Source: Membranipora membranacea (Eukaryota; Bryozoa; Gymnolaemata; Cheilostomatida; Membraniporidae). From it: a stretch of 64,000 nt of DNA. Shown here in pieces: positions 18,214-30,400 of the stretch. Under the pieces are notes generated by a model that did no database searches, was not told the DNA's origin, and was given only the letters and a program-made list of their open reading frames with translations. The stretch covers positions 1,674,001 to 1,738,000 of the forward strand of contig OU612068.1 of NCBI GenBank assembly GCA_914767715.1. Reading direction: 5' to 3'. The position numbers and the translations under genes were made by a program. How positions within the stretch are numbered: position 1 is the stretch's first letter; every line of letters starts with the position of its first letter.

Positions 18214-18755
18214 TCGGTGTAGCAGTGATCAGGAAAGTTTTGCACAGGCACTCTCGAGGACATAACAAAGAGGTATGTTAATGATTGTAATTGTTCCTCA
18301 CTTCAACATGGTTGCATTTTTCTATGTATTGTTAGGAGTTTTTAAGAAGTAAATGGACCAGCGGGTAGGGCACTCATCTATTTGAGGTTTGCAGTGAAGT
18401 TTCATAAAGAACAACTTGCTGATAGCCCTCTGTTTACAACCTAATTCTGTCGCCAGAAGTGTCTTAAATACGAGGCAATTGGTATGATCAACACCTACTC
18501 CAACATGACATTGGTCTGGGGATGATGAGGCAGCAGACATAGGCCTTAATGATTTAACTTTCATTATGCCATGTCAAAAGTTACAAAAATTACCTGGAAA
18601 TAAAGTCTCTTTCTTTTGAAAATCTCTTGTTGGTCAATATCATTCATCATGCACTGTCATTGCATATAATGATGAAAGTAATACTATTCTGCTTTCTCCT
18701 ACAGACTAAATTGACTTCAGTACTACTGGGATCTACAACATACAAAAAGAAACCG

Positions 18756-21700
18756 ATGACAGTACCCAGCTTCTTCAAAGGATGGCTATCAAACTTTAAG
18801 GTAAGTTCTTAAGCCAGACCATTAAATGAAGGAGATACAGGATTAAGTTTAAATTTGAATGAATATAAAGTTGTAGCCATCATTAATAATTATAACCGCG
18901 GGAGCAGATGGAAACAAATGAAGAGCTGCTGATGCCCTATGTCATAATCTCACAGCAAATGGCAATGTTGACCCATCTACCTTATTAATCGACCTTTCAT
19001 TGTATTTTATTATGTTATTATTGTTATATTTTTCATGTTCTTATGTCAACTTACCATGGCTTTTGTTTGCTATACAGGCATACTTTACAGTGAGAAATAC
19101 TGATGCAATATTCCCCTTTTGTGTAATCAGTGAACACTTGACTCCTTTCATCCAAAAATCTAAAATAGTAAGTTATATTTAAACTTAGTTATGAAGTTGT
19201 ATCAATCACTTGCCTGATATTCAATTCAACAAAATATTTTATTTTCTAAGTATTGTCTTTATAAATAGAGTTTGATGCAAAGGGCAGCGATGAGGCCGAT
19301 TTTCTATTATGCTATTAGTATTTTTTAAATGACAATAATGTACAGTGATCTTGCTCAACAATAATCTTGTAAGCTGAAACCAAGACCTAAAATTTGCAGG
19401 GCAAACACCCCAATAATAACATCAGCTAAAAGTTACAACCTTTGGAATAAAATATAACGCTGCATGAACCTCTAACATATAATCAAATCCATTTATGTTG
19501 GTCTCAATAAATCATATTACCCGACAGCTTTTCCATTTGTAGACTAAGTTGCAGGGATAACCATCATCGATGTCTTGAGCAGTGGTAGAACCAATCAGTT
19601 ACCCATATCAAAAGATTTCTGAAAGACAAATCAACAATGGTAAACAGTTACTGTAAAACAATAACAAAAACAAGTGATATTACGATCTAATCTTTTTTAT
19701 ACCTAGCGTAAATAAAAAAATCATCATGAGATGTAACACCATGCAACAAAAACCAAAACTATGAACCCCATCACTGACTGCCAAATTCTTATAATCATGT
19801 TCTCCCTAAGTTGTGATTCTAAACCAAACCATCAATACCCTACCATCAAAAGTATCCTCAGACTTAAACGCCAACATGACTCCCATGACCACTGAATATA
19901 AAATGTCAATTTTGTTTTAGGACGGAGCAGCAAAAAAGAGAAGTCGAGGAGCTGTCACTGCTGCTCTGAAGAAGAAGGGCGTGGTAAGATGTACTATATG
20001 GCCAAAGAGGACCATTTTTAATCCCAAATGGTGCACTACGAGAGTTGTAATCTATGAAACTAAACCGTTATCTGCAAGCATTAACCATTACTCAAAAGTC
20101 ATGATACAATGGAGTGCATAAAAGTGAGCTTTAGATAGGCAAGCATTCTACATCATGAGCAACTAATAGGTTATGCACATAGTGCTGCCATTCAGTAGAA
20201 GTTACATTCTCAATATGCATGAACAGACAACTCAGCAAACAAATCCCCAGTTTGCTCAACAACATAGTAAAGCAGCACATTCAGTTCTTATCAGCAACTG
20301 CAAGTGTTGAATTAGTTTCATGGTGAACATTAAACGCCAGCAGAGTTATCCTTGTCAAACTAGACTACTTACAACTGTTCTCTGTTGTAGTCACGGTACT
20401 CAATTGATAGAAACGATATATGGAGACCGCCACTCACTCTCATATCGATAAAACCATCTCCAGTAAGTATATTTATCTGTAAGAAACCAATATCACGCAT
20501 TTACAGGCGTTTATAAAACTATAAACCATTTTAAATTTAAATATACATTTACTTTTAACATTCACTAAGCAACCTGGGTTATGATCCTTGGAAGTAATGT
20601 ATTTGAAAGCAATAGGCCTATAGATAAATTAAAATACCTCTGGTCATTGAATACTCTACATCATAGTCAAATCATTATTGTCTGATTCTGATTTAACTGA
20701 TGACCTGCAGCCTGCAACAGAGAGCGTAAGGGGGTCCCCGGACAAAGATGGGCCTTCAAGCACAGGCCTAGATATTTTAGCACAGGTTGCTTCAAGCGTG
20801 TATATGAAAGCCAATTTGAAACCAAAATATACATTTAAGTCACCTGGTGTGCTGCCTTTGCATATTCTTACCAAGTCATTTCCCGCAGGTAGTTCATCAA
20901 CACTTAAGACAACCATGCCACAGGCACAATCAGTAGCCCCTAGGTTCAGTTCTAACACACCAGCAACAGTCAGCAATGCGTCAACACTCATGATATCCAC
21001 ACAGGCACAATCAGTAGCTCCTAGGTTCAGTTCTAACACACAGGCACAATCAGTAGCCCCTAGGTTCAGTTCTAACAGACCAGCAACAGTCAGCAATGCT
21101 TCAACACTCATGATATCCACACAGGCACAATCAGTAGCCCCTAGGTTCAGTTCTAACACACAAGCACAATCAGTAGCCCCTAGGTTCAGTTCTAACAGAC
21201 CAGCAACAGTCAGCAATGCGTCAACACTCATGATATCCACACAGGCACAATCAGTAGCCCCTAGGTTCAGCTCTAACACGCCAGCAACAGTCAGCAATGC
21301 TTCAACACTCATGATATCCACACAGGCACAATCAGTAGCCCCTAGGTTCAGTTCTAACACGCCAGCAACAGTCAGCAATGCTTCAACACTCATGATATCC
21401 ACACAGGCACAATCAGTAGCCCCTAGGTTCAGTTCTAACAGACCAGCAACAGTCAGCAATGCTTCAACACTCATGATATCCACTCAAGCACAATCAGTAG
21501 CCCCTAGGTTCAGTTCAAACACACAAGCAACAGTCAGCAATGCGTCAACACTCATGATATCCACACAGGCACAATCAGTAGCCCCTAGGTTCAGTTCTAA
21601 CACGCCAGCAACAGTCAGCAATGCTTCAACACTCATGGTATCCACACAGGCACAATCAGTAGCCCCTAGGTTCAGTTCTAACACACAAGCACAATCAGTA

Positions 21701-22597
21701 GCCCCTAGGTTCAGTTCTAACAGACCAGCAACAGTCAGCAATGCTTCAACACTCATGATATCCACTCAAGCACAATCAGTAGCCCCTAGGTTCAGTTCAA
21801 ACACACAAGCAACAGTCAGCAATGCGTCAACACTCATGATATCCACACAGGCACAATCAGTAGCCCCTAGGTTCAGTTCTAACACGCCAACAACAGTCAG
21901 CAATGCTTCAACACTCATGATATCCACACAGGCACAATCAGTAGCCCCTAGGTTCAGCTCTAACACGCCAGCAACAGTCAGCAATGCTTCAACACTCATG
22001 ATATCCACACAGGCACAATCAGTAGCCCCTAGGTTCAGCTCTAACACGCCAGCAACAGTCAGCAATGCTTCAACACTCATGATATCCACACAGGCACAAT
22101 CAGTAGCCCCTAGGTTCAGTTCTAACACACAAGCACAATCAGTAGCCCCTAGGTTCAGTTCTAACACGCCAGCAACAGTCAGCAAAGCATCCAAAACACA
22201 TTCTGCACAAGGTGTATCTGTTTGGGTTCTCAAAAAAGAAAGAATGCAAACCGGAAAAATATTCCATAGTGCTGTACCTCAAATTTCTCCGCAGCCAATA
22301 GCTTCTCCAATCGATGATCAGGATCATTCACACTTCCCTACAATGAAGAGAAAACATGTTGACAGTCTCAGCTCAGATAGTAATAGTGATAGGACAGACA
22401 CCTCGTCTTATGACGAAGAAGCTGTTTCAACACAACCTAGTCGGCCAGTCAACTATTCGACTGAGGATGAATTTTTTAGTTGCGACTCGGACATTGATAA
22501 CAGTTCAGTTGACTCGAATAAGGTTTATTGCACAAAACTGAAGTGGTCAAGTTACTGGCCAATACAAAGGCTGGTACTGAGGATTCAAGGGTCATGA
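18756..22597 (+). CDS. ORF1 of a spliced MULE-type gene, with an 18-unit peptide repeat
   Basis: Four small exons and a large one join without a phase break: coding from ATG 18756-18800 (exon 18705-18800), 19078-19167, 19921-19983, 20391-20462 and 20711-22597, 718 codons plus TGA. The small exons are all multiples of three and code a novel N-terminus with a basic, nuclear-signal-like stretch (AAKKRSRGAVTAALKKK). The large exon opens with an acidic Ser/Asp segment, then carries the repeat array (20928-22180), then a Ser/Asp-rich acidic tail (DSLSSDSNSDRTDTSSYDEE). The acceptor CTGATGACCTGCAG at 20710 is chosen because it alone keeps frame; the TAG at 20666 would need phase 1. I do not recognise the N-terminal part. 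ORF1 ends in ATGA, where the transposase frame starts. Alternatively a short intron or an indel joins both frames into one protein. Confidence 0.55.
20928..22180 (+). repeat. In-frame tandem repeat array (39-bp and 42-bp units)
   Basis: Two peptide units alternate: QAQSVAPRFSSN-T/R (39 bp, 18 copies) and PATVSNASTLMIST (42 bp, 14 copies); four copies of the first unit stand alone. Sequence differences between units are few and often shared by blocks of units, so the array grew recently and by block duplication. As both unit lengths are multiples of three, frames stay open right through, and on the minus strand long shadow frames result. Confidence 0.95.
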
Positions 22598-24519
22598 AGG
22601 TGGCACCATGCAGACCATTATTAAATGGCATATATGTGATTGACAGCAGCAAATTAAAACACAAAGATGACATAAGATGTGACAACTGGGGATCGTACAG
22701 GAACAATTCAAACAGGAAAGATTACTATAATAAGGATTTCACCCCTGCAGAAAATAAAAATATGGGGTATTATACCCTTAAAACAACATACTATGCTCAG
22801 GAAAATATTTCTCGAATCATGTTTGAGCTAACGGTAGGCCAAACCATAAATGAGGTAGTGGCAGTTAAATACAAATTCGGGGATATAAGTAACTTGAAAG
22901 AGGCAGCCCCACATGGAAACAATAAAAGAAGTATTCCATATATACGAACGAAGCCATCAGTACGTGCAGCATCAGCTAAGATACTTACAAATCAATTACC
23001 CAAATATGCATATGACAACATTTTGTCTCAGGATGATGGGATATTTGGGATGAAAAACCAATCGGATTATCCGCGTGACATAAAACAACTTCATAACCTA
23101 AAATATATAAGTAAAATTAAATCTAGCGACATTATCGAAGAGCTTATAAAGCTACAAAAGAGACCGGACTCTGGTGTTTTGTTTGTGGCAGAGGCCCCCC
23201 ATTTGATGATAGTGTTGGGACATCAGTGGCAGCTGGACATGCTATGCATGGTTACAGACCCAATGAAACAGCTGAACGAGATATTAAGCATAGATATTAC
23301 CTTCAAATGCACGGAGTATTTAGTTACTCCACTTGTGTATCCACATCCAATGCTTAGGAACGAGTACAGTCACAAGCCGTACATGATAGGGCCACTCTTG
23401 ATATCTAACAGTCAGTCAAGCCAAGTATACACACTGTTTGCAAGTGTGCTCCTCTCATTGAGACCTGAGCTTCAATCAGCTAACATGACAATCGGGTCCG
23501 ATCTCCAAATGGCACTGTTCAACGGTTTTTCATTGGTTTTCCCCAGATGCAGACTCATCCTCTGCATGAGGCATGTGCAGCAGGCGCTTGATGCCGAGCT
23601 AAAAAAGAATAATAAGCCTGCTAAAAATCAAATAATGGAGACAATATTTGAGGGCGAACACTCTCTTATCAATGAAAACGAGGAGACATTTTGGCCAGCT
23701 CTAGAACAGCTTAAAAAAACATGGGATCAACTTGCGCCAGGTTTTCATATATGGTTTACTAAGTATCACTCCCGCAAATTTGTGCAGGGTGCTTTGAAAC
23801 CATCCAGAGAGCTCGCAGGCCTTAAGGGTAATGAACTGTATTATAATAATCAGAGTGAATCACTGCACAAATTAGTAAAGAAACAAATGACAGCCAGGAC
23901 AAACGTCATAGATTTCCTCAATCACTATAACAACGAAGTGGGGATAATGCATAGGAATTGTGAAAGGAGCATTATTGCCCAGGGCCCGTATAAAATAGCT
24001 CCTCAGTATAAGCAAATGGCGGAATGCAGTTTATATGGATGGGGGCAGATGACCAAAAAACAAAAGGTAAAACAGGTGCAACTGGTATTCAAAGGTGTCA
24101 AACCAACACAGATTAGTAAGTCGTCGTCGATCGTTCAAGTAACACGTAAGGATGTGATGGGTAACAGACACAATACCAGTCAAAAACCAAAACGAAAGAT
24201 GAGAACACGATCTAATAGAAACAGGTGTAACTCAGATGCACATAGGTCAATGGAGTATGTATACCTTAAAAAGACTGACAATGTACATAAAGTAGCAACA
24301 ACCTGCAGAGTCTGTAAGGGATATATATATAAATCGAAAAGAGGACTAGATAATTTGGTGGTGTGTTATTATCATGATAGTAAGCGGGTGTACACACACT
24401 TTACATGTATGGGAAGTGACCCTGAGATCAATTCTAGGACAGTCCATCTTTGTCCGGAGATCAAATCAAGTTTGAGTGCAGGCCAGCTCCAGTTGTTAGG
24501 GGATCAAATACTGGAATGA
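22594..24519 (+). CDS. MULE-type DDE transposase (ORF2)
   Basis: An uninterrupted frame of 641 codons from the first ATG; the frame is open a further 22 codons upstream, overlapping ORF1. The core fits the MULE transposase fold (MuDR-like, pfam MULE): a first Asp in SIDITFKC, a second Asp in TIGSDLQMALFNGF followed by the family's C-x2-H (LILCMRHVQQAL), and a Glu in NNQSESLHKLVKKQ. Near the C-terminus a Cys/His cluster (CRVCKGYIY ... VCYYHDS ... THFTC) looks like a zinc-binding module. MULE transposases cut and paste DNA with terminal inverted repeats; I found no convincing long TIRs around this copy. With no stop or frameshift inside, it is either a young element or a domesticated gene. AATAAA follows at 24925-24930. 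Confidence 0.8.
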   Translation: MKVAPCRPLLNGIYVIDSSKLKHKDDIRCDNWGSYRNNSNRKDYYNKDFTPAENKNMGYYTLKTTYYAQENISRIMFELTVGQTINEVVAVKYKFGDISNLKEAAPHGNNKRSIPYIRTKPSVRAASAKILTNQLPKYAYDNILSQDDGIFGMKNQSDYPRDIKQLHNLKYISKIKSSDIIEELIKLQKRPDSGVLFVAEAPHLMIVLGHQWQLDMLCMVTDPMKQLNEILSIDITFKCTEYLVTPLVYPHPMLRNEYSHKPYMIGPLLISNSQSSQVYTLFASVLLSLRPELQSANMTIGSDLQMALFNGFSLVFPRCRLILCMRHVQQALDAELKKNNKPAKNQIMETIFEGEHSLINENEETFWPALEQLKKTWDQLAPGFHIWFTKYHSRKFVQGALKPSRELAGLKGNELYYNNQSESLHKLVKKQMTARTNVIDFLNHYNNEVGIMHRNCERSIIAQGPYKIAPQYKQMAECSLYGWGQMTKKQKVKQVQLVFKGVKPTQISKSSSIVQVTRKDVMGNRHNTSQKPKRKMRTRSNRNRCNSDAHRSMEYVYLKKTDNVHKVATTCRVCKGYIYKSKRGLDNLVVCYYHDSKRVYTHFTCMGSDPEINSRTVHLCPEIKSSLSAGQLQLLGDQILE

Positions 24520-25547
24520 TAACCTTGGAACATTGAAGGTTCAGCCCATCTCTCATTATATGTTTTCTAATGTCATGCAAGCCCATTGAAATCCTCCACC
24601 CAGAAAGTTTCCCACAACCCAGCAAAATTTACACACATACAAACTTGCTGTTGATTTTTGTTAAAACAGTCACATGTGAGATGATAGAAAGGCTTTACAT
24701 TTTTAGTTTGTTTTTTATTTTTGTTTTTGATGATACATTCTTTTAACTGAGCTCCAAGTGTACTAGGAGTCAGGCATTTGTTTCATGATGTTTTCTTACA
24801 GTGTCATTTCAATATTGCGACACTGAGCATAATACATTTTTTTTTTCCAATATGGACATAAATACATTTCAGACAGCATTTTTTTGTTTTCAATTTTCTA
24901 AGTTCATATGCTTGGTTCCTACTAAATAAAATATCTTAAAACACACAGAATTTGATGCGGATTTTGAGAGTATTTGTCGAAATGAAAATCTGATGCAAAT
25001 ATGGCAAACATAAGGCTGCGACGCAGTGAGTGTTCTATCTCAATTCTTTATGATGGTGGGCATTGACAGAGGATTCCTACCACTACTACTCAGAAGTAAT
25101 ATATGAGGGCTCTGTTTTGAGCGATCCCTTGCTTTGCATTCTTTGCACTCTATCCAGTTCGTTCTGATTGTTGTATCAATAGCTAGCGGTATCTATCCTA
25201 CAATCAGATGTTTAAGATGTAAGATATAATATGTTCAAAGTTTAATTGGTCAGCAGATCCCTATGAATAAGTATAAATGACGTGTCTATGAGAATTCTAT
25301 AATAATGATCTAGTCAGCCAGGTCAAAGTTTTTGGGAGCACAAACAACATAATAAGGGGAAGTTTTCTCACTGTCACTTACAATACAATAAATAGGTAAG
25401 CCACTGTACCTACAACATACGATTGCTTGGTTACATAGAACTTGTATTTATAGTTCAGTTACTTATTTTCAGCAGTAGTAAGTAAGTAGAGTATCAGTGA
25501 GTTACAGACAAGTCAGTCAGTACTCAGTTACGTTAGAATGAGTACTG

Positions 25548-25623
25548 GTCACTACATGGACTGCTGCATTTCCTAACTCAAGTTAAGAGAGTTGGGATAT
25601 GCAGCAGTCCTATGAGTCACTAC
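25548..25623. repeat. Hairpin mini-element with GTCACTAC direct flanks
   Basis: Inverted arms CATGGACTGCTGCATTTCC and GGGATATGCAGCAGTCCTATG, about 60 bp in all, stand between two copies of GTCACTAC (25548-25555 and 25616-25623), as for an 8-bp target duplication. Confidence 0.55.
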
Positions 25624-25995
25624 ACTAACAGTGAGTATCAATATATATACATATATATATATATCATAAATAGATTATTATTAAAATTACATTCCCAATA
25701 ATAATGAATGAATAAATATAATGGCCTACAGTACATATACTAAAAAGTATTGGTAAATCTGAGTATGCAACAATGAAAATACTTAAACAACTACCTGACA
25801 CTTGTTGATGCTGAAATGGAAGACTCTACCTGTAGCATCATCCATAGTCTACCCTATAGAGTATTATGCAGTTGTTTTACAGAACTTCATGAAAGCTCAT
25901 TCATCAATGTGCCTGTCCATGAATTTGAATAGGCAGAAAATGGGATGACTATGCCTGATTGGCTTGGTAGGATTTAGCCAACCAATGAAATTGAT

Positions 25996-26102
25996 TTGAC
26001 AAATTTCCGCATTTTAGTCATTTCATCGTAAAACTGAGAAACACGCGTGCTAACGCGTACTTTCAAGAGAAATCCCGCATTTCCGCGTTTTAGTGAACCC
26101 CA
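25996..26102. repeat. TAAAATGCGGAAA family, copy 3
   Basis: Contains AATTTCCGCATTTTAGTCAT and, 70 bp on, CATTTCCGCGTTTTAGTGAA with CCCC; the second end matches the end of the 14.46-kb copy exactly over about 19 bp. Confidence 0.5.
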
Positions 26103-26493
26103 AATGTTCTTGGACTATCATTGTTATAACCTTCATAAGACCTTGAAATTGGAGAGAAGAAAAAAATCACAGACAGCAGTACAGTAAGCATTATAACATT
26201 CTCCCTGGTTAGGCCAAAGCCAGGTACTTATTTACTTGAGGCTTGGTTGGGCTCAATTGCTTTCATGTTACAATCCTATGGCAGCAATGAACTAAACCCT
26301 TTAGTTCATTGATTTAGTTCATGGGTTTAGTTCATTGATGGCAGGGGCCTTAAAACAATATATTACAGAAAGAGCCAAGCATAGTTTAGTATAGTATTTA
26401 AGCTCTGTTTTTTGTTCATTTATATTATTGCATATCAGCCAACTATCACTCAAAGTCTCACATCAAAACTGCCTTGACATGAATCATACCTGA

Positions 26494-26593
26494 CAAGTCT
26501 CCATAGGCATCTGGAGTTACAAGCAAGTCCAGTATGTATCAACCACCCTACTGGACATGCTTGCTTGTAACTCCAGATGCCTATGCAAGTCTC
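26494..26593. repeat. 84-bp hairpin mini-element with 8-bp target duplication
   Basis: Arms begin CATAGGCATCTGGAGTTACA and end with its inverse; the right arm has a 4-bp insertion. Perfect CAAGTCTC flanks it on both sides (26494-26501, 26586-26593). An 8-bp duplication suits hAT-type or Mutator-type transposition. Confidence 0.65.
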
Positions 26594-27472
26594 CCTATTT
26601 GGTAGGGAGGCTCCCAGTTGTTAAGATTTTTTTTGCCCCATCCCTATCTCTCTTTTGCCTCCCTTTTTCAGCTTGTCCTACTCCCAGAGAAAATGCAAGG
26701 GTTTTCCTACTACCACAGTACTATGTATTTGCCTTACCATTACTGATTGTATGCAGCAATACAATATCTCAACCTGGCCTAACACTATTGTTAGTGCTGT
26801 CTGTCCTAGTTCGGATCATTTACTACTATATCATTTGTAAAATCAGGTAAAATGACGCAATTCATAATATATGCACTCAAGTTTCACCTGAGGAATATGA
26901 TAAACAAAAGGGCCGAATCACACCTGCAGTGGTACTCCAGATTAGGAGTTCGTACGCGGTTGTACCTCCTGATTTCTGGGTCTGCCAAGTTGTCATGTAT
27001 GACTTGAAGTGGGATTGTTGACTCTCATTTTCATCATTATTCCGCATTATCATCATTGTATGCGGAAACTTTTATTCATTTTGTTGGTTGGTTAACTCAA
27101 AAATGCACAAACAGCAGCTGGGGTGTCATTAACATGAGAAAACCTCTTTCACTATCTCATCTCTCATGACCCTCAGCGGGAAATTTCATCAAACAGTGTG
27201 TAATTTGGGGCCATGAGATCCGACCTCTGCTACGAACAATGAGATAATGACTTTTGGAATGACAGTTATCTGTGTGGAAGAGATCAGGCAATCATACTAA
27301 ACTGCGTGTAAATTGTTTGCATAGTCTAATGTAGCTTTCAAATTTAGCCTTTTCTTAGAAGCTGCTGTCAGTTATTTTGATTATTGACTGGTTTAATTCC
27401 ATTTAGACCTAGTCTAACAGAAGGTGAGGGCAGAAGCTAACATATCGATAAATCCCTACTGAACCACTGAAG

Positions 27473-30400
27473 ATGCACAGAGTGAGTAAGCTGAAGTTAG
27501 CTGAGGTTAATCCTTACCTTATATGTAAGCTGTGTAGTGGTTACTTCATCGATCCGTGTACTGCTCAAGATTGTCTCCACACATGTAAGTATGCAGCTGT
27601 TGTTTAATTCCCACTAACTCTTACCTTGCGATTATGAATCCCGTGAAGGTTAGCTCTACTCAGAAGATGTTTATTGTAATCCTTAGATAATTCATGAAAG
27701 AAATAATTTTATGTGAAGCTCATACCTAGTACCCCTGATAAGGGACTCATTAAGACCTATTCGGCAACATTTTGCTTTGCTGCTCAATCTAGCGTTAAAC
27801 CTCGTATATACTTGTGTGTGCTGAGTTACTTCTCATATCTTGCTTCTGTCGACGTATGATACTTAGAATAAATATTGCCATATCGGAGTTATTTGCATCT
27901 CATTTCCATCTGTATTCCTCTTTTGTTCATTATAAGCCACAATGTTGAACTATGATAAAATTTTTCAGTTTGTAAGACGTGTATAGTGAAGCATTTATAT
28001 CAGCATTGTACATGTCCGATATGTGGAGTAGTTATACACAAGACAAGACCTCTAGAGATGATCAGGTGAGGAAACGACTGATTCTACCGTATGTCAGTCA
28101 ATACCATGAGATATGAATCAAACTATGCAGTGCTGTGCTGTGCAGTGCTCGTGTATGGCTGTCATGAGGCAGTGTAATGACATGCATAAAATACAGAACA
28201 GACTACTCTATCATATTTTACTCTGTAGAAACTGCTGTAAAATCTGTTTATGAAAGATTATTCCATCATTATTTTCATCAGTCAGATTGTATGTTTTGTT
28301 AGACATGATCAGACGATGCAGGATCTGGTGTACAAACTTGTTCCGGGTGTCTTCGGGAAGGAGATGCAGAGAAGAAGAGCGTTTTATTCCTCACATCCTG
28401 AGCCAGGTAACTTCAGACATTGTACCTGCTCATAATGCTACACATATACATTACAATCTTCTTACCATATTCATTCATTGAAAATGGAAACTTGATTTTA
28501 AACTAGATTTTTAGGACATGTATTATTAGATTGATATTTTGATATCATGCATAAAAATCTTTTCATATCTCCTACACATTTTCAGTACCGCCAAAATAGC
28601 ATTTTCTCCCATCAGTGACTCATGATATTGTTAATGGTAGATCCGAACACATGTGGTAACAGCGAGGAGAGAGGTGAAGTAAAGGAGGATAGAGAGATAC
28701 TGGCTGAAGATGATAGTATTAGTGTAGCTTTAGTTCATAGTCCTAAGTGAGTTACCTTTTCTTACTCTCAGCTAGTTGGGTGCACTACTGAAGAAGATTT
28801 ACTGTTCAATTCTCACACACATCACACATTTGGCATGATTGTAGGAAGTTGACATGCCTCCATCGACAAAATGATCAAAAACCACTTCTTGGTGTCCTAA
28901 GATACCAACCACAAAAATCTCTAATTAACAATTTTTAGCTTGAAAGTTGTGTCCTCTTCGATAACGAAAGGACTAATTTAGGCTAGATTGTCGCGTAAAT
29001 GAAATTTATTTTTTGTATGCTGCTGAATTTTTTAGGAAACAAAGATTGTTGTTTCATTTAAATTTTGAATCAAAATAAAACTTAGTCATAAGACGAGCAA
29101 TTAGTACTAAACAACTATCAAGTTGACAAATGAATAAATACTAAATTGCCATACCTGTTTATTACTCAATTTTATGTTTTAGTGGCGACGCTAAGCCAGC
29201 CCCATCAGATAATGGCGATACAGGTGGACTCCCTGCCATATATCTCAGATGCCCTGCTAACTTCTCTGTGTCAGGTATAAAGAAACTAATCAGAGCTAAG
29301 TATGATCTGGCTCAGCAATTCCTGGTGAGTAACATTATCACTTCACTCTACATGTACAGTGAGATTTATTGATTGATATATTATATGTTGCGCGAAAAGG
29401 ACGCATATACATCGTCATAAAAGGAGCTTGCTACTAGAGTATGGAACTTGCATATAAAAAAGAATATCTTTAAGCATGATGCACATTTGCCACAAATAGC
29501 AGTCTTTGCCCCATGAGCTTCGATATGTTAGATGTCTGAGACGATCAGAAGGACATCATTCTAGAAAGTTGTGTATGACTCCTGGAACTCAAGGATATTA
29601 TCTTGTTATAAGAGGTGATCATTTTAGTGTATATGAGGTATAGTGTCTGATCTGTTAGTTATAGTGGTATCTTTCTTATATTTAACAGATAGACATATTC
29701 CATTCTGATGAATCACTGAGTGAGGACTATACACTTATGGATATAGCCTTTATCTACACATATAGAAGGGTAAGTGTCATCATCACAATATATGGAAGGG
29801 TCAGTGTTATCTACACACATCAAAGGGGAAGTGTTCTCTATGCGCATGCTAAGTGTATGTGTTATTTGCTCACTTATTAGCTTCACTTGTATAGTAAAAA
29901 CAAAGTTTACTTTCGTCATCTGTATGAATTTCAGTGATTTTGAGAGACAAAGTTTGTAGTCAGTTTATTTTTTATATTATTTTTGATTTGTTTTGTTTAC
30001 TGTAGAGAGGACCACTGCGGATATTTTATACTATCTATCAGTTTGATCCGACAGTCAACATTAACGAGCAGGAGATAATCTCAACTGAGAATAAAACTGA
30101 AATAAAGCCAGCTACCGATAAGGGATCTACGTTTGAAATCACAGATTCCGTTACAATAACTGAAATTTTGAAAGAACCACAAGCACAAAATACTGGTGAT
30201 GATAAATCAGTGACTAAAATGGAGGAGACAGCGGACAGCAAAGCAGATGCAACTGCTGACAGCAAGAAATCTAAAACAGACTTGACTGTAGAGAGTATGG
30301 AGGAGGGCAAGGTTGTCTCTGAGGGGATATCAGGCCAAACTGTGTCAAAAACCAGCAGTCAAAAGACTGAAACTGAAGGTTCATCTAATACTGAGGGAAC

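Larger units (their letters stand above)
24531..27472. other. Intergenic with foldback mini-elements
   Basis: After the MULE-gene 3' UTR I see no coding exon. It contains an AT microsatellite near 25.64 kb, two short hairpin elements with flanking direct repeats (25.55 and 26.5 kb), a TAAAATGCGG-family copy (25.99-26.10 kb) and clustered TTTAGTTCATTGAT repeats around 26.29-26.34 kb. Confidence 0.5.

Noticed and set aside
20667..20710. Start of the large MULE-gene exon at the TAG acceptor 20666
   Set aside because: The frame there would need a phase-1 upstream exon; all upstream exons end in phase 0, and the acceptor at 20710 fits.
20656..22233. Long minus-strand frames over the repeat array
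   Set aside because: They exist because the repeat units are multiples of three. The plus frame alone continues through the unique flanks and joins spliced exons.
25548..26593. CRISPR-like or phage-type arrays from the short hairpins
   Set aside because: The genome is eukaryotic, the hairpins are single, and they have target duplications; no spacer pattern exists.
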